Below are positions 7,849-16,242 of a stretch of 34,828 nucleotides of DNA, in pieces. The DNA comes from Promethearchaeota archaeon (GTDB taxonomy: Archaea; Asgardarchaeota; Lokiarchaeia; Sigynarchaeales; SOKP01). Made by a program: the position numbers and the translations under genes. Below the pieces are notes generated by a model. That model was not told the origin of the DNA and did no database searches. It was given only the letters and a program-made list of their open reading frames with translations. Where the stretch lies: positions 1-34,828 of the forward strand of contig JAEOTL010000435.1 in NCBI GenBank assembly GCA_016839845.1, read 5' to 3'. Positions within the stretch are counted from its first letter, which is position 1. The number at the start of each line of letters is the position of its first letter.

Positions 7849-8868
7849 ATGCCCGAAAATGATCTTAAAACCAAAGTAATAGAACTAGAGACCAAAGTTA
7901 AGTTACAAGATAAAAAAATACGTGAATACATCGAAAAGATTGAAAATCTCGAAGAACTCATTATGGAGTTGGAAGATTCTTATTCAAAACAATCGGATAC
8001 GACAGACCCATCCGTATTAAAGATTCAATTAAGAGATCTAGAAGTAACTAATCGAGATTTGAAAAATAGATTAAGTAGGTCAAGATTAGAAAATGTCCAG
8101 CTTAAACAAAAGCTGGAGAAAGTTAAAAAAGGACAACTAATTAACTCATCCTTAATTCAGGTCGTCGATGAGAGCCCGAATTCAAAGCTAGAATCCGTTA
8201 TAAATGGGAAAGTGAAAACAAAAGAAGATGGGATCTCTGAAGCAGGAAAATTTAAATTTATACAAATAATTTGCCCTGAGTGTGAAACTCAAAAAAACTT
8301 GAAAATTCCACTAAAAATTATAAATAAGGGTTACCAAATAACAACACTAAGTATTCCAAAAGGAATGGTATGTAAACACAAATTTCAAGTATTTTTTGAT
8401 AAATTCCTTACTGTTAAACGATATCAGGTAGTTGACTTCGACTTTCCTCATTTGGAATATTATGAGAGTAGAATTCTAGAAAATTCGGAAAACCTTACAG
8501 AATTTGCTCCCTTACCATTCTTTCAAGAAATAATTACTCTACTAAGAAAAAGTGTAGATGATAGAGAAATATTAGGTACTGCCGTTTTTACCAAGAAAGG
8601 AAAGGTTATATATGCGTCAATCCCCCCTGATTTATTGTTCAATATAATCCGAGAATTTGAGGTTAGAAATGAGAAACAATTGCAGGATATAGATAAAATG
8701 TTTCTCGAAATGAAAAATCATCAAAAAATTTATTCAGAATATACTACAATTCAAAATACAGAATTTATTTTAGTTCTAATATTATCAAGAAAAACAAATT
8801 TTGGAATGGGAAGTATGCTATTTAGCAATATTAAGAAAAAAATTAAAAATATTACCTCAAAATCATAA
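7849..8868 (+). CDS. Coiled coil, zinc-site domain and Roadblock-like domain protein
   Basis: This 339-aa cytoplasmic protein has three parts. Residues 1-95 form a continuous coiled coil (KVIELETKVKLQDKKIREYI). Residues 137-200 hold a small domain with CPEC at 142-145 and CKH at 175-177, a likely zinc site, followed by the strand-rich FQVFFDKFLTVKRYQVVDFD; I recall this domain as recurrent in Lokiarchaeota-type proteins. Residues 222-335 look like a Roadblock/longin-type fold (ILGTAVFTKKGKVIYASIPP, a helix, then NTEFILVLILSRKTNFGMGS). The start ATG has no Shine-Dalgarno; a TATA-like run lies about 85 bp upstream. Its stop overlaps the stop of the converging longin-like gene by six bases. It may act as a dimeric adaptor linking GTPase signalling to another partner (inference). 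Confidence 0.78.
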   Translation: MPENDLKTKVIELETKVKLQDKKIREYIEKIENLEELIMELEDSYSKQSDTTDPSVLKIQLRDLEVTNRDLKNRLSRSRLENVQLKQKLEKVKKGQLINSSLIQVVDESPNSKLESVINGKVKTKEDGISEAGKFKFIQIICPECETQKNLKIPLKIINKGYQITTLSIPKGMVCKHKFQVFFDKFLTVKRYQVVDFDFPHLEYYESRILENSENLTEFAPLPFFQEIITLLRKSVDDREILGTAVFTKKGKVIYASIPPDLLFNIIREFEVRNEKQLQDIDKMFLEMKNHQKIYSEYTTIQNTEFILVLILSRKTNFGMGSMLFSNIKKKIKNITSKS

Positions 8869-9735
8869 AGCGGGGGCAATATAGATATTTCCTTCGATTA
8901 AATGTGAAATTAGAGTACCAAATTCTTCAGTATAATTTTTTGATTTTTGCAGGGTTTGAAGGAGCGTTTTCGTCTTATCAGTATATTTTTTTGACAATTC
9001 GATTGTTACTGGGACTATTTTTATAACTGATGGGAGGACTAATAAGCTTAAAATTTCTAATGAGTAATAATAATACTTTTCTAGATATGATTTTATTGTT
9101 GTAAGTAATATATTAATAGTTTTAGTGGGTTCATCACTCTTTAAAATTAAAAAAGTATTATTTCCTCCTCCTAAATTTAACTTTCCATAGTGATATTGCG
9201 AAAATATTTGGTTATTCATGATTTTCTGATAAAGATCCTCTATCTCTGGAATTGAAAGACTAGACTCACCAAGCTTCAATAAATTATATTTATATTCGCT
9301 GTTTCCATTTATTAGGTAAAGTTCTGGAACTCCCTCAATTTCAACCTTCTCAAAAAGTTCGTTTAGTTCAAGATAATTGAGAAGTTTATTTGAAAATATA
9401 TCCTCCATTGTTTCATTACTCGGGTTATCTATTGCATAATATAAATTGCGTTGTAAAAATAAGTCTAAATTACCAAATTCCTCGTTCTCTTCAAATATAA
9501 TACCTAAAATCCCTTCTTTTTGAGTTCTGCGATCTAGATTACCTGTGAAACATGAAATGCATCGATAATTTTCGAATTTTATCTCTATATGAGAAGAGGA
9601 GTCAAATCCCGCATGAGACATATACAATTTTGAAATGAATTCATTGTTTAAATTTACAGGATTTTTATAATATGAACATTTGATTTCAGGTCCTCGAATC
9701 TCATCATGTATTAATAAAAACAGACCTCGTGGCAT
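8863..9735 (-). CDS. Longin-like protein, operon partner of the Rag-type GTPase
   Basis: This 290-aa soluble protein has an N-terminal domain (1-105) that resembles longin-type folds: MPRGLFLLIHDEIRGPEIKC, then two strands (HIEIKFENYRCISCFTG, ILGIIFEENE) and a helix (LDLFLQRNLYYAI). The GPEIKCSYY turn recalls the GPKIFYSFP of the gene at the left window edge. The rest (110-290) is mostly helical with a hydrophobic stretch near 225-245 and no clear family. It lies 16 bp after the Rag-type GTPase gene. Its ribosome site (AGGAGGGAG, 9745-9753) overlaps that gene's stop codon, so the two are one operon and probably translationally coupled. Longin and Roadblock proteins act as partners of Rag-like GTPases, so a complex with the upstream product is the simplest reading (inference). 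Confidence 0.72.
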   Translation of the reverse strand: MPRGLFLLIHDEIRGPEIKCSYYKNPVNLNNEFISKLYMSHAGFDSSSHIEIKFENYRCISCFTGNLDRRTQKEGILGIIFEENEEFGNLDLFLQRNLYYAIDNPSNETMEDIFSNKLLNYLELNELFEKVEIEGVPELYLINGNSEYKYNLLKLGESSLSIPEIEDLYQKIMNNQIFSQYHYGKLNLGGGNNTFLILKSDEPTKTINILLTTIKSYLEKYYYYSLEILSLLVLPSVIKIVPVTIELSKKYTDKTKTLLQTLQKSKNYTEEFGTLISHLIEGNIYIAPAL

Positions 9736-9744
9736 TTTTTAATT

Positions 9745-9753
9745 CTCCCTCCT
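9745..9753 (-). promoter_or_regulatory. Ribosome binding site overlapping the upstream stop codon
   Basis: AGGAGGGAG on the minus strand overlaps by two bases the TAG stop (9752-9754) of the Rag-type GTPase and lies nine bases before the ATG of the longin-like gene. This arrangement is typical of translational coupling. Confidence 0.65.
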
Positions 9754-10951
9754 ATTCAACCCATAATTCTCTAATTTGTACTGCAACTTCCTTTCCTACC
9801 TCTTCCACTTGTTTTAAAGTACCTTGAATAAAAGCGGATGAGTCTAAAATAATTACTAACATTAAATCTTCAGTAACATCAGTTAAGAGTAAATAATTCG
9901 ATGAAGTTTTTAACCTAAATTCCTGAAAATTTTCTAATCTCATACTTTTAGCAACTTTATCACATGTTACAATTAATAATGAGATCATTCCAATTACAAC
10001 GTCCTCATCAGATCCATTTATTGTGGAACCACACGCAAGCCCGCTTGACTTTTCAATTAACAACGCCTCTTTAACACCGTTTTGATCCTTCAGTAACTTC
10101 AAAATTGAGTTTATGAATGTAGATTTAGGGGAAATATCTCTGATTATTCCACTCCATGCTGTAAATAATGATTCATCAAAAACAGAGGTACTGTGAAAAT
10201 TTACTTCAGAAGATATATTATTTGATAATAAATCTTTTAGGTATGGAATTAACGCTTCCTTATCGTGAACGAGATCAATTTTATGGAGAAAAACGTGCAA
10301 TTTTGCTGTTTGATTAAACAAAAATATTTGATTTACGCTCCATTCAAATTCAATTCGAGCATTATCAAACCTGGTAACATCCGAAGCATCAACTACGTAT
10401 AAAAGAACAGAAGCTTTTTGAAATATATTTTTTTTTAAAGGTCCGTGATATTCATCTAGATACTGTTGTTGGCCCCCTAAATCCCATATCATTGGCTTTG
10501 ACATAGCTCCTACTTCATACTTTCTATAATCAATTCCCTTTGTTGCGGTCGATTGCATTAATTCCCAAGGTTTTTTACCTTCAAATACACGCTCATAAAT
10601 ACAAGTTTTTCCTGCATTAGAAAGCCCCATCAAGACTATTTTTTTTATCTCTTCTGACGGTTTTCTTTGAATTTCTCCCAGAATCTCAGATACGGTGCCT
10701 TCTATAAAAGTAATATCATCAGCCGGAGCCAGTTCAGATAATTCTTCCTTTATAATCCACCCTAACCTATTACTTGGTATACTCAAATTTTTTGTTTCAA
10801 AAAACATTTGAATAGCATTGATGATATGGTCTTCTAGGATGCCACTTTTTTCAAAAACTAATTGATTTTTATACCAAATATTTAAATTAAGGTTGCCGTC
10901 TTTAGCACTTGTAAGCCCTAAATGATATAATGTTCCTGGAATTTTTTTCAT
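9752..10951 (-). CDS. Rag/Gtr-type GTPase with C-terminal Roadblock-like domain
   Basis: This 399-aa protein has a GTPase domain at about 103-290. Its P-loop is GLSNAGKT (109-116), G3 is WDLGGQQ (156-162), G4 is HKID (223-226), and there is a Rag/Gtr hallmark, STSVFDESLFTAWSGII (254-270), closely matching the TSIWDETLYxAW pattern of RagA/Gtr1. The glycine pair of WDLGGQ also fits the Arf/Rag side of the superfamily. Residues 290-399 (EALLIEKSSGLACGSTI, then SLLIVTC and DLMLVIILDSSAFIQGT) have the strand-helix order of a Roadblock domain, as in eukaryotic Rag proteins. The first 100 residues are an extra N-terminal region I cannot classify. It starts at ATG 10951 with GAAGGG upstream. It leads an operon with the longin-like gene. 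Eukaryotic relatives act in nutrient sensing at the lysosome; the archaeal role is unknown. Confidence 0.88.
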   Translation of the reverse strand: MKKIPGTLYHLGLTSAKDGNLNLNIWYKNQLVFEKSGILEDHIINAIQMFFETKNLSIPSNRLGWIIKEELSELAPADDITFIEGTVSEILGEIQRKPSEEIKKIVLMGLSNAGKTCIYERVFEGKKPWELMQSTATKGIDYRKYEVGAMSKPMIWDLGGQQQYLDEYHGPLKKNIFQKASVLLYVVDASDVTRFDNARIEFEWSVNQIFLFNQTAKLHVFLHKIDLVHDKEALIPYLKDLLSNNISSEVNFHSTSVFDESLFTAWSGIIRDISPKSTFINSILKLLKDQNGVKEALLIEKSSGLACGSTINGSDEDVVIGMISLLIVTCDKVAKSMRLENFQEFRLKTSSNYLLLTDVTEDLMLVIILDSSAFIQGTLKQVEEVGKEVAVQIRELWVE

Positions 10952-11058
10952 ATTTCATTCCCTTCAAATTATCTTTTATGTAAATCCCTTGTTTTTTATG
11001 GTTATCACTTCGTTATACAAGAAAATAAACTTTGCGACTTTCTAGATTAATATTTCCA

Positions 11059-11127
11059 TATCTTTACATAAATGTTTAATCGTAAAGATAATAAAAAAAG
11101 GTTTTAATAAATTTATTTATATTTATA
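11059..11127 (-). promoter_or_regulatory. Candidate promoter and operator of the Rag-type GTPase operon
   Basis: An AT-rich TATA-like run (11112-11127) is followed in gene direction by a perfect 9-bp inverted repeat, TATCTTTAC (11059-11067) and GTAAAGATA (11082-11090), with a 14-bp spacer. The repeat would lie at the expected transcription start about 25 bp after the TATA run, a suitable place for a repressor. The TATCTTTA half also occurs near the promoters of the three giant paralogues. It could instead be a stem-loop at the 3' end of the upstream giant gene, but no U-run follows it. The 296-bp gap 10952-11247 holds no visible gene. Confidence 0.4.
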
Positions 11128-11247
11128 GAGAAAACTCTTCGAATTTCCCAGACTTAATCTGTTTTTAATGAGTTTGGGTTGTGATTTTAAAAAGTTCAGT
11201 TTTTCAGAATCTTAATTTAATGCTCTTTATTCCCTTCGAGTTGTTTT

Positions 11248-14200
11248 TTAAGATATTCTCTTTAGACACTCATTTTTTTTATGTCTAAATTCTTCGATTT
11301 TAGGTATATCTTCATCTCTTCCCAGTTGAACTAATAACTGAGAAATTTTCTCGCATTTTTCATAGAGTTGAGCAGCTATTTCAAAAATATTATTATTAAA
11401 GGATAGTACTGCCTTATGGTTTAATTCCATCCTATAAATTTCTAAATCCTCTAAAAGTGAAATATTGTTTTGAAAGTATTGAATCAATTCTGCCTGGTAA
11501 TAACTCACAGCATCTGGATCTCTTAATTTATTTGATATATCAATGATTTCTTGATATAAATCAAAAAATTGTTCAGAATTCCCCTTAAATCTTATTTCCT
11601 CTAAAATTTCTAATCTCCTTTCACGTTCTTCTATTAATCCCTCAATTCCTGAAATCAATTCTGAAAATAGGTGTGATTCTTCTTCTCTCCCTAAACTCAA
11701 AAGAAGATCTCTTCCGATCTTAAATTGCTTTTGGGCTTCCAAATATGCCCCTTCAGCAAAAAGCCCTTCTCCCAAAGATTTAATTTCGTTAATTTGAATT
11801 TCTATATCTTTCTCATCAGTTATATTTTGAACATCATCTGCTTTTACTTTGAGTTCTACGCTTGAAAGTTTACTCATATGCGAAATAATACTTTTAAGGG
11901 GTATCTTTTCACGCGGTGGGGTTATATGCTTTTTCAACTTTCTTCTCACTAAGACTAATGCTGTTAAAGAAGTAATTGCAATTGCGAGTATCATCACCAT
12001 TATAAGAAAACTATTATTACCTGGGACAGAAATCACTGTAAAAGACCCTAGGGTATAATCACCTTGTTGTCCTACTCCATCGACTTGAGTTAAGAAATAG
12101 TAATATTTCCCAGGAGGCAGAATTTCAGGTAATTCACAATAACTACTATTAGGGCCGGTATTTGTAATATTAAATATGTATACATATCCCGGAGTTGCTG
12201 ATGGATTGGTTTCATTATCAATTATTAAGATATAATATAAAATACCGGAAGGATCAATTCCATCAGACCAATCAAACACTAATATACCACTGACATCTCC
12301 ACTAGGACTATTAGTCAGTATTGGTAATGGCGGGGGAGTTGTATCCTGGACTGTAATGTTACTTATTACAGAATTCCAATTTCCGCTCAAATCCTCCATA
12401 TGAATTCTATATTGATAAAAAATCCAGTTATTCGGAGTCCATAAATCATATTCCCACGTATTTCCATAATCGTTTGTCATAGAATAGTTGACTCCTTCGA
12501 TTTCTATAAATACTTGGTTAATATCAGCAACATCATAGATATCTATACTAATGATCAGATTATCACCCAATTCTAAAGGATCAGCAGTTTCAACCAAATT
12601 TGAATACGTAGGGAGAGTTGTATCTTGGACTATAATCGAATCGTTAATAAAAGCCAAATTATTATTATTATCTCCTGCCCATATCGTATATAAATTGATA
12701 CCTAGACTGCTAGGAGTCCAATTATATTGCCATTTATTTCCTCCTATATTTATCATCGAATGGTTTGAACCTTCAATTTCGAGGTTAACTTCATTAATTC
12801 CTGCTAGATCAGTACAATCAATACTGATTATCTCTATATCCCCAAGTTCTAAATTATCCTCGCTTTCGGTGAGATTTCCTATCATAGGGGCTGTCCTATC
12901 AACAATATCAAAACTCCCAGTTTCTGAATTCCAATTACCTACTGTATCATTCACATAAATTATATAGATAACAGTTCCAACCGAAATTCTCCTCCACGTA
13001 TATTCGTAGGTATTTCCCTCTACATAACTCATTGTATGATTAGTATTATCTAATTCAATTAAAACTGTTGAGATGCTGGTTTGATTATCAATAGCATCAG
13101 CAGAAATAGTGATGTTATTTCCCAATTCTATAACATCTTCACTATTAGTTACATTTTCAATTATAGGACCAGTGTAATCTACAACATTTATTGTTCCACT
13201 AGTCATATTCCAATTATTTTCCATATCTTCCAGATAAATTTTATAAGGATGAGATCCTAGAGTAGGCTTCCATTTACTCCAACTCCATGTGTTGCCACTC
13301 ACAAAGCTCATAGTATGATTTAAGGAATCATATTCTAAAAGAACTTGATTCACCCCTGAACCTGGTGAATCATAAACTTTTATTGAAATTGTTTCATTTT
13401 GTCCTAATTGTAAAGGATCCGCACTCTCAAGCAGATCTGAATAGGTTGGTGGAGTAGTATCTGTTACGTTGATAGTTCCCATTGTTGAATTCCAATTATT
13501 ACTATTATCTTCCATCCATATTGTATATAAATAATTGCCTACACTAATGGGTGTCCAACTATCATATTGCCATGTATCTCCACCTATATTAGTCATGGAA
13601 TGATTGGATCCTTCAAATTCGATTTCCACCTGATTTATACCCGAAGGAAATTGATCCATACCTGAAGGATCAGAGACATCTATTGATAGAACCTCAGTCT
13701 CTCCTAATTCTAATGGATTTGAACTTTCTATTAAATTGGAATAAGTTGGGGCTTTAGTATCTAACTTTTCTTTTGGATCTATACTGAAGAATGATTTAGG
13801 ATCATATTGGTTATTATATTCAGTAGCAATCCAATCTGCTGTAAATGGAGTATTTGCAATGCGAAGTTCGTCAATAAAGCCATCGAAATCTCGAAAATAG
13901 GGCTGTTTTATATATCCAATAACCCACTCATTCCCAACATTACTGATACTGCCAGAATTTGATTGAGTTTTATCATTATTTCCATCAATATAAAATTTAA
14001 TATCATTTCCATCAAATGTGATAGCGACATATTGCCAAGTGTTCAGAGATAGATTGGATTGAGATTCAAAGTCCGACCAAGTAGAACTAATATTAATTCC
14101 TAACCCTAATCTTTGTTTATAAGACTCCAAACCTTGGGATCCTATTCTAAATGAGAATGTGGCCTTTGCATTATTTAAATCTTCATCTCCTATTATTTGG

Positions 14201-16020
14201 TGAATATAATCCTCATCTCCTTGACCCCAACCTTTTGGCTTAATCCAAGCGGATATTGTAAGATTTGTAAATGATCCAATGTCTGACACATCTATATAAT
14301 CATCCTCCCCATTAAATTCCTGCCCTCCATCTATTTGCCCTTCTTTACCTGTCGCTAATATATAATCGTCTCCATGATTGGAATTTAAAGTAGAGTCTTC
14401 ATATAAATTATTACTCCCCACTCCTGATTGTTCTTCAGTTAAATGCCAGACAGCTTTATAATCAGTTATCCAAACTCCATTGGGATTTTGTTGAGGGCCA
14501 ATAGTACTGTTTCCAAAATACATAGTGATATTAGTATCAATAGATGGTGATAAGGATGGAATTCGGATCCACGCTATTAATTTAGCATGAGTTTCATTAT
14601 ATGTTTGATTAAATAACTCTATCTCATGATCTAACCAAGATAAACCGTGAGAAAATGCAATATCATTCCCATTTGATTGAACATCATCATGTAAATCTTC
14701 GTCCATAATAGAAATTAAAAGAGTGAAATTATGAAGATCATTCAGACCACTTACCATTGAATGGTTAATTCTTAATTTTTTATAATATCTGAAATAGTGA
14801 GCATTAAGTGGATAAACTACTACTTTCTTTTCTTTTCCAATAGAATAAAAAGAACGTGGATCATATTGATTATTATATTCTGTTTCAAACCAACCGGGTG
14901 TACGAACACTTGAAGTGATTCTAAATTCCTCAATTAATGCGTTAACAACATCAGTGTAATCTAAGTCAGTACCGATTGTATAACCTGTCCATAAAGAAGA
15001 ATTCCCTAAGGCTTCGACATCAAATTCATCTACACTTAATGTTCCGTTAAGATAAGCTCTTTTACGCCCAACTGATCCACCTTCCCACGTTATAACTAAA
15101 TGGTAAAATTGATCCTTCCATTCATCGAAGGATAAAGCTATCTCAGTAGTATCTCCAAGATGATTATTAACCCGACCCATAATCCTGTTATCCCATTCCA
15201 AACGTATATCAGGCCTGGCACCAGTTGCAGTAAAATATCTTTGAAAAACAGAATATAATTGAGGTCTAAACCACATTTCAAGAGAGAGGGCGCTTGTCGG
15301 ATTAGAAAAACCTGAAGTCATTTCAAGATATTCCGAACTGGGATAATCTGTCGAATCGAACTTTATCGCTTTACCGATAACCCCATCCATAAGATCTCCA
15401 GAATTAAATCCTGGACCAGCAGTTAAGTCATAACTATTAGCTGTGCTATCCAGAACGGAGCTCGAGCTTGGATTTTGATTCATATGGTAAACCGCACAAT
15501 AATTGCCATCCCACACACCTTCAGGATTTTGTCTCGAATCCATTGTCGAATTACTATAATACATTCTAATAATTGTATTAATAGAAACTGATAATGTTGG
15601 GATTCGAACCCATACCACCAATTTAGCATGGGTGCTATTATAAGTTTGATCAAAGAGTTCTATCTCATGATCTAACCAAGCAGTATCATTAGTAAATGCT
15701 ATATCATTCCCGTTTGATTGAACATCATCATGTAGATCTGAATCAAAAATCGAAATTAACACGGGGAAATTCTTATGAACTCCCGTTCCCTTAACTTGGT
15801 TATGGTCAATAGTTATTGTTTTATAATATTTGAAAAAGTGTTTATTAAGAGGTAAACTTGAAGAAGTATGAATCAAAGATCTTGTATCATTCATTAAATT
15901 CTTAGTATTTATCTTATTAATACTGATGTTGGAAAAAAGAAGAATTGAACAGATGTTAATTGTGAGGATTAAGAAAATGAGATAACATTTGGCTCTTGAT
16001 TTACTATGTCTTTTTCGCAT
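11248..16020 (-). CDS. Giant surface protein 1: two DUF2341-LamG modules, five Ig-like repeats, membrane anchor, TPR-like tail
   Basis: This 1590-aa protein begins at ATG 16020 with a basic head and hydrophobic core (KCYLIFLILTINICSILLFS), a signal peptide. Two modules follow, each a DUF2341 domain (FFKYYKTITIDH ... WLDHEIELFDQTYN ... TIIRMYY) and a LamG/concanavalin-type domain (SLEMWF or NLTISAWIKP ... LVITWEGG or YVAITFDGN ... EFRI or ELRI). Next come five Ig-like repeats of about 95 aa, each opening with a form of YSNLxESxxPLELG and containing NHTM/NHSM. An FN3-like juxtamembrane domain (SPSGDVSGILVFDWSDG) precedes a membrane helix near 1335-1357. The 230-residue basic-to-acidic helical tail (GAYLEAQKQFKIGRDLLLSL) looks TPR-like and faces the cytoplasm. 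It is likely an adhesin or glycan-binding surface protein (inference). It is the shortest of three tandem paralogues. Confidence 0.85.
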   Translation of the reverse strand: MRKRHSKSRAKCYLIFLILTINICSILLFSNISINKINTKNLMNDTRSLIHTSSSLPLNKHFFKYYKTITIDHNQVKGTGVHKNFPVLISIFDSDLHDDVQSNGNDIAFTNDTAWLDHEIELFDQTYNSTHAKLVVWVRIPTLSVSINTIIRMYYSNSTMDSRQNPEGVWDGNYCAVYHMNQNPSSSSVLDSTANSYDLTAGPGFNSGDLMDGVIGKAIKFDSTDYPSSEYLEMTSGFSNPTSALSLEMWFRPQLYSVFQRYFTATGARPDIRLEWDNRIMGRVNNHLGDTTEIALSFDEWKDQFYHLVITWEGGSVGRKRAYLNGTLSVDEFDVEALGNSSLWTGYTIGTDLDYTDVVNALIEEFRITSSVRTPGWFETEYNNQYDPRSFYSIGKEKKVVVYPLNAHYFRYYKKLRINHSMVSGLNDLHNFTLLISIMDEDLHDDVQSNGNDIAFSHGLSWLDHEIELFNQTYNETHAKLIAWIRIPSLSPSIDTNITMYFGNSTIGPQQNPNGVWITDYKAVWHLTEEQSGVGSNNLYEDSTLNSNHGDDYILATGKEGQIDGGQEFNGEDDYIDVSDIGSFTNLTISAWIKPKGWGQGDEDYIHQIIGDEDLNNAKATFSFRIGSQGLESYKQRLGLGINISSTWSDFESQSNLSLNTWQYVAITFDGNDIKFYIDGNNDKTQSNSGSISNVGNEWVIGYIKQPYFRDFDGFIDELRIANTPFTADWIATEYNNQYDPKSFFSIDPKEKLDTKAPTYSNLIESSNPLELGETEVLSIDVSDPSGMDQFPSGINQVEIEFEGSNHSMTNIGGDTWQYDSWTPISVGNYLYTIWMEDNSNNWNSTMGTINVTDTTPPTYSDLLESADPLQLGQNETISIKVYDSPGSGVNQVLLEYDSLNHTMSFVSGNTWSWSKWKPTLGSHPYKIYLEDMENNWNMTSGTINVVDYTGPIIENVTNSEDVIELGNNITISADAIDNQTSISTVLIELDNTNHTMSYVEGNTYEYTWRRISVGTVIYIIYVNDTVGNWNSETGSFDIVDRTAPMIGNLTESEDNLELGDIEIISIDCTDLAGINEVNLEIEGSNHSMINIGGNKWQYNWTPSSLGINLYTIWAGDNNNNLAFINDSIIVQDTTLPTYSNLVETADPLELGDNLIISIDIYDVADINQVFIEIEGVNYSMTNDYGNTWEYDLWTPNNWIFYQYRIHMEDLSGNWNSVISNITVQDTTPPPLPILTNSPSGDVSGILVFDWSDGIDPSGILYYILIIDNETNPSATPGYVYIFNITNTGPNSSYCELPEILPPGKYYYFLTQVDGVGQQGDYTLGSFTVISVPGNNSFLIMVMILAIAITSLTALVLVRRKLKKHITPPREKIPLKSIISHMSKLSSVELKVKADDVQNITDEKDIEIQINEIKSLGEGLFAEGAYLEAQKQFKIGRDLLLSLGREEESHLFSELISGIEGLIEERERRLEILEEIRFKGNSEQFFDLYQEIIDISNKLRDPDAVSYYQAELIQYFQNNISLLEDLEIYRMELNHKAVLSFNNNIFEIAAQLYEKCEKISQLLVQLGRDEDIPKIEEFRHKKNECLKRIS
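12345..13765 (-). repeat. Five Ig-like protein repeats in giant surface protein 1
   Basis: There are five tandem coding repeats of about 95 codons. Each has (Y/I)xNLxExxxPLELG at its start, NHTM or NHSM in the middle, W..YxW.P..xG as a later strand and DTTxP at the joint to the next. Coordinates are approximate domain limits. Confidence 0.75.
13770..15850 (-). repeat. Two DUF2341-LamG modules in giant surface protein 1
   Basis: There are two tandem units of about 1.05 kb starting near 15850 and 14810. Each opens with (F/Y)F(K/R)YYK and ends with EYNNQYDP(R/K)SF(Y/F)SI. Boundaries are approximate. Confidence 0.75.
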
Positions 16021-16100
16021 CTTTGTTCTTATACCTTTTTTAATTCAAATTAATAAATATGAAAATTGGATAGCAGATTTGATCAGGGGTTTGAACAAAT

Positions 16101-16157
16101 TTGTATATTATATTCTTATCTTTAAAAATAGAGAGAAAGCAGGTATATAAATTTTTA
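16101..16157 (-). promoter_or_regulatory. Conserved promoter block of giant surface protein 1
   Basis: A TATA box (16144-16152, ATTTATATA in gene direction) lies 124 bp before the ATG. About 20 bp downstream of it is TCTCTATTTTTAAAGATAAG. The block aligns almost base for base with those before the other two giant genes, while the flanking DNA does not. Confidence 0.6.
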
Positions 16158-16242
16158 TTATCAAGAGTTTTACCTAGTCTTTGTAATTACTAAATGGTTT
16201 AACGTGTCCTAAATTTAGGTCGTATTATGTTTAAGTTGTATA

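Noticed and set aside
12551..12958. Open frames on the opposite strand of the giant genes, including one of 135 aa
   Set aside because: They are shadows of repeat-coding DNA, with no start signals and no plausible protein features.
15598..15611. T-arm-like sequence GGGTTCGAATCCC on the minus strand, as in tRNA genes
   Set aside because: It lies inside the DUF2341 coding repeat (encoding WVRIP), and no acceptor, D or anticodon stems fit around it.
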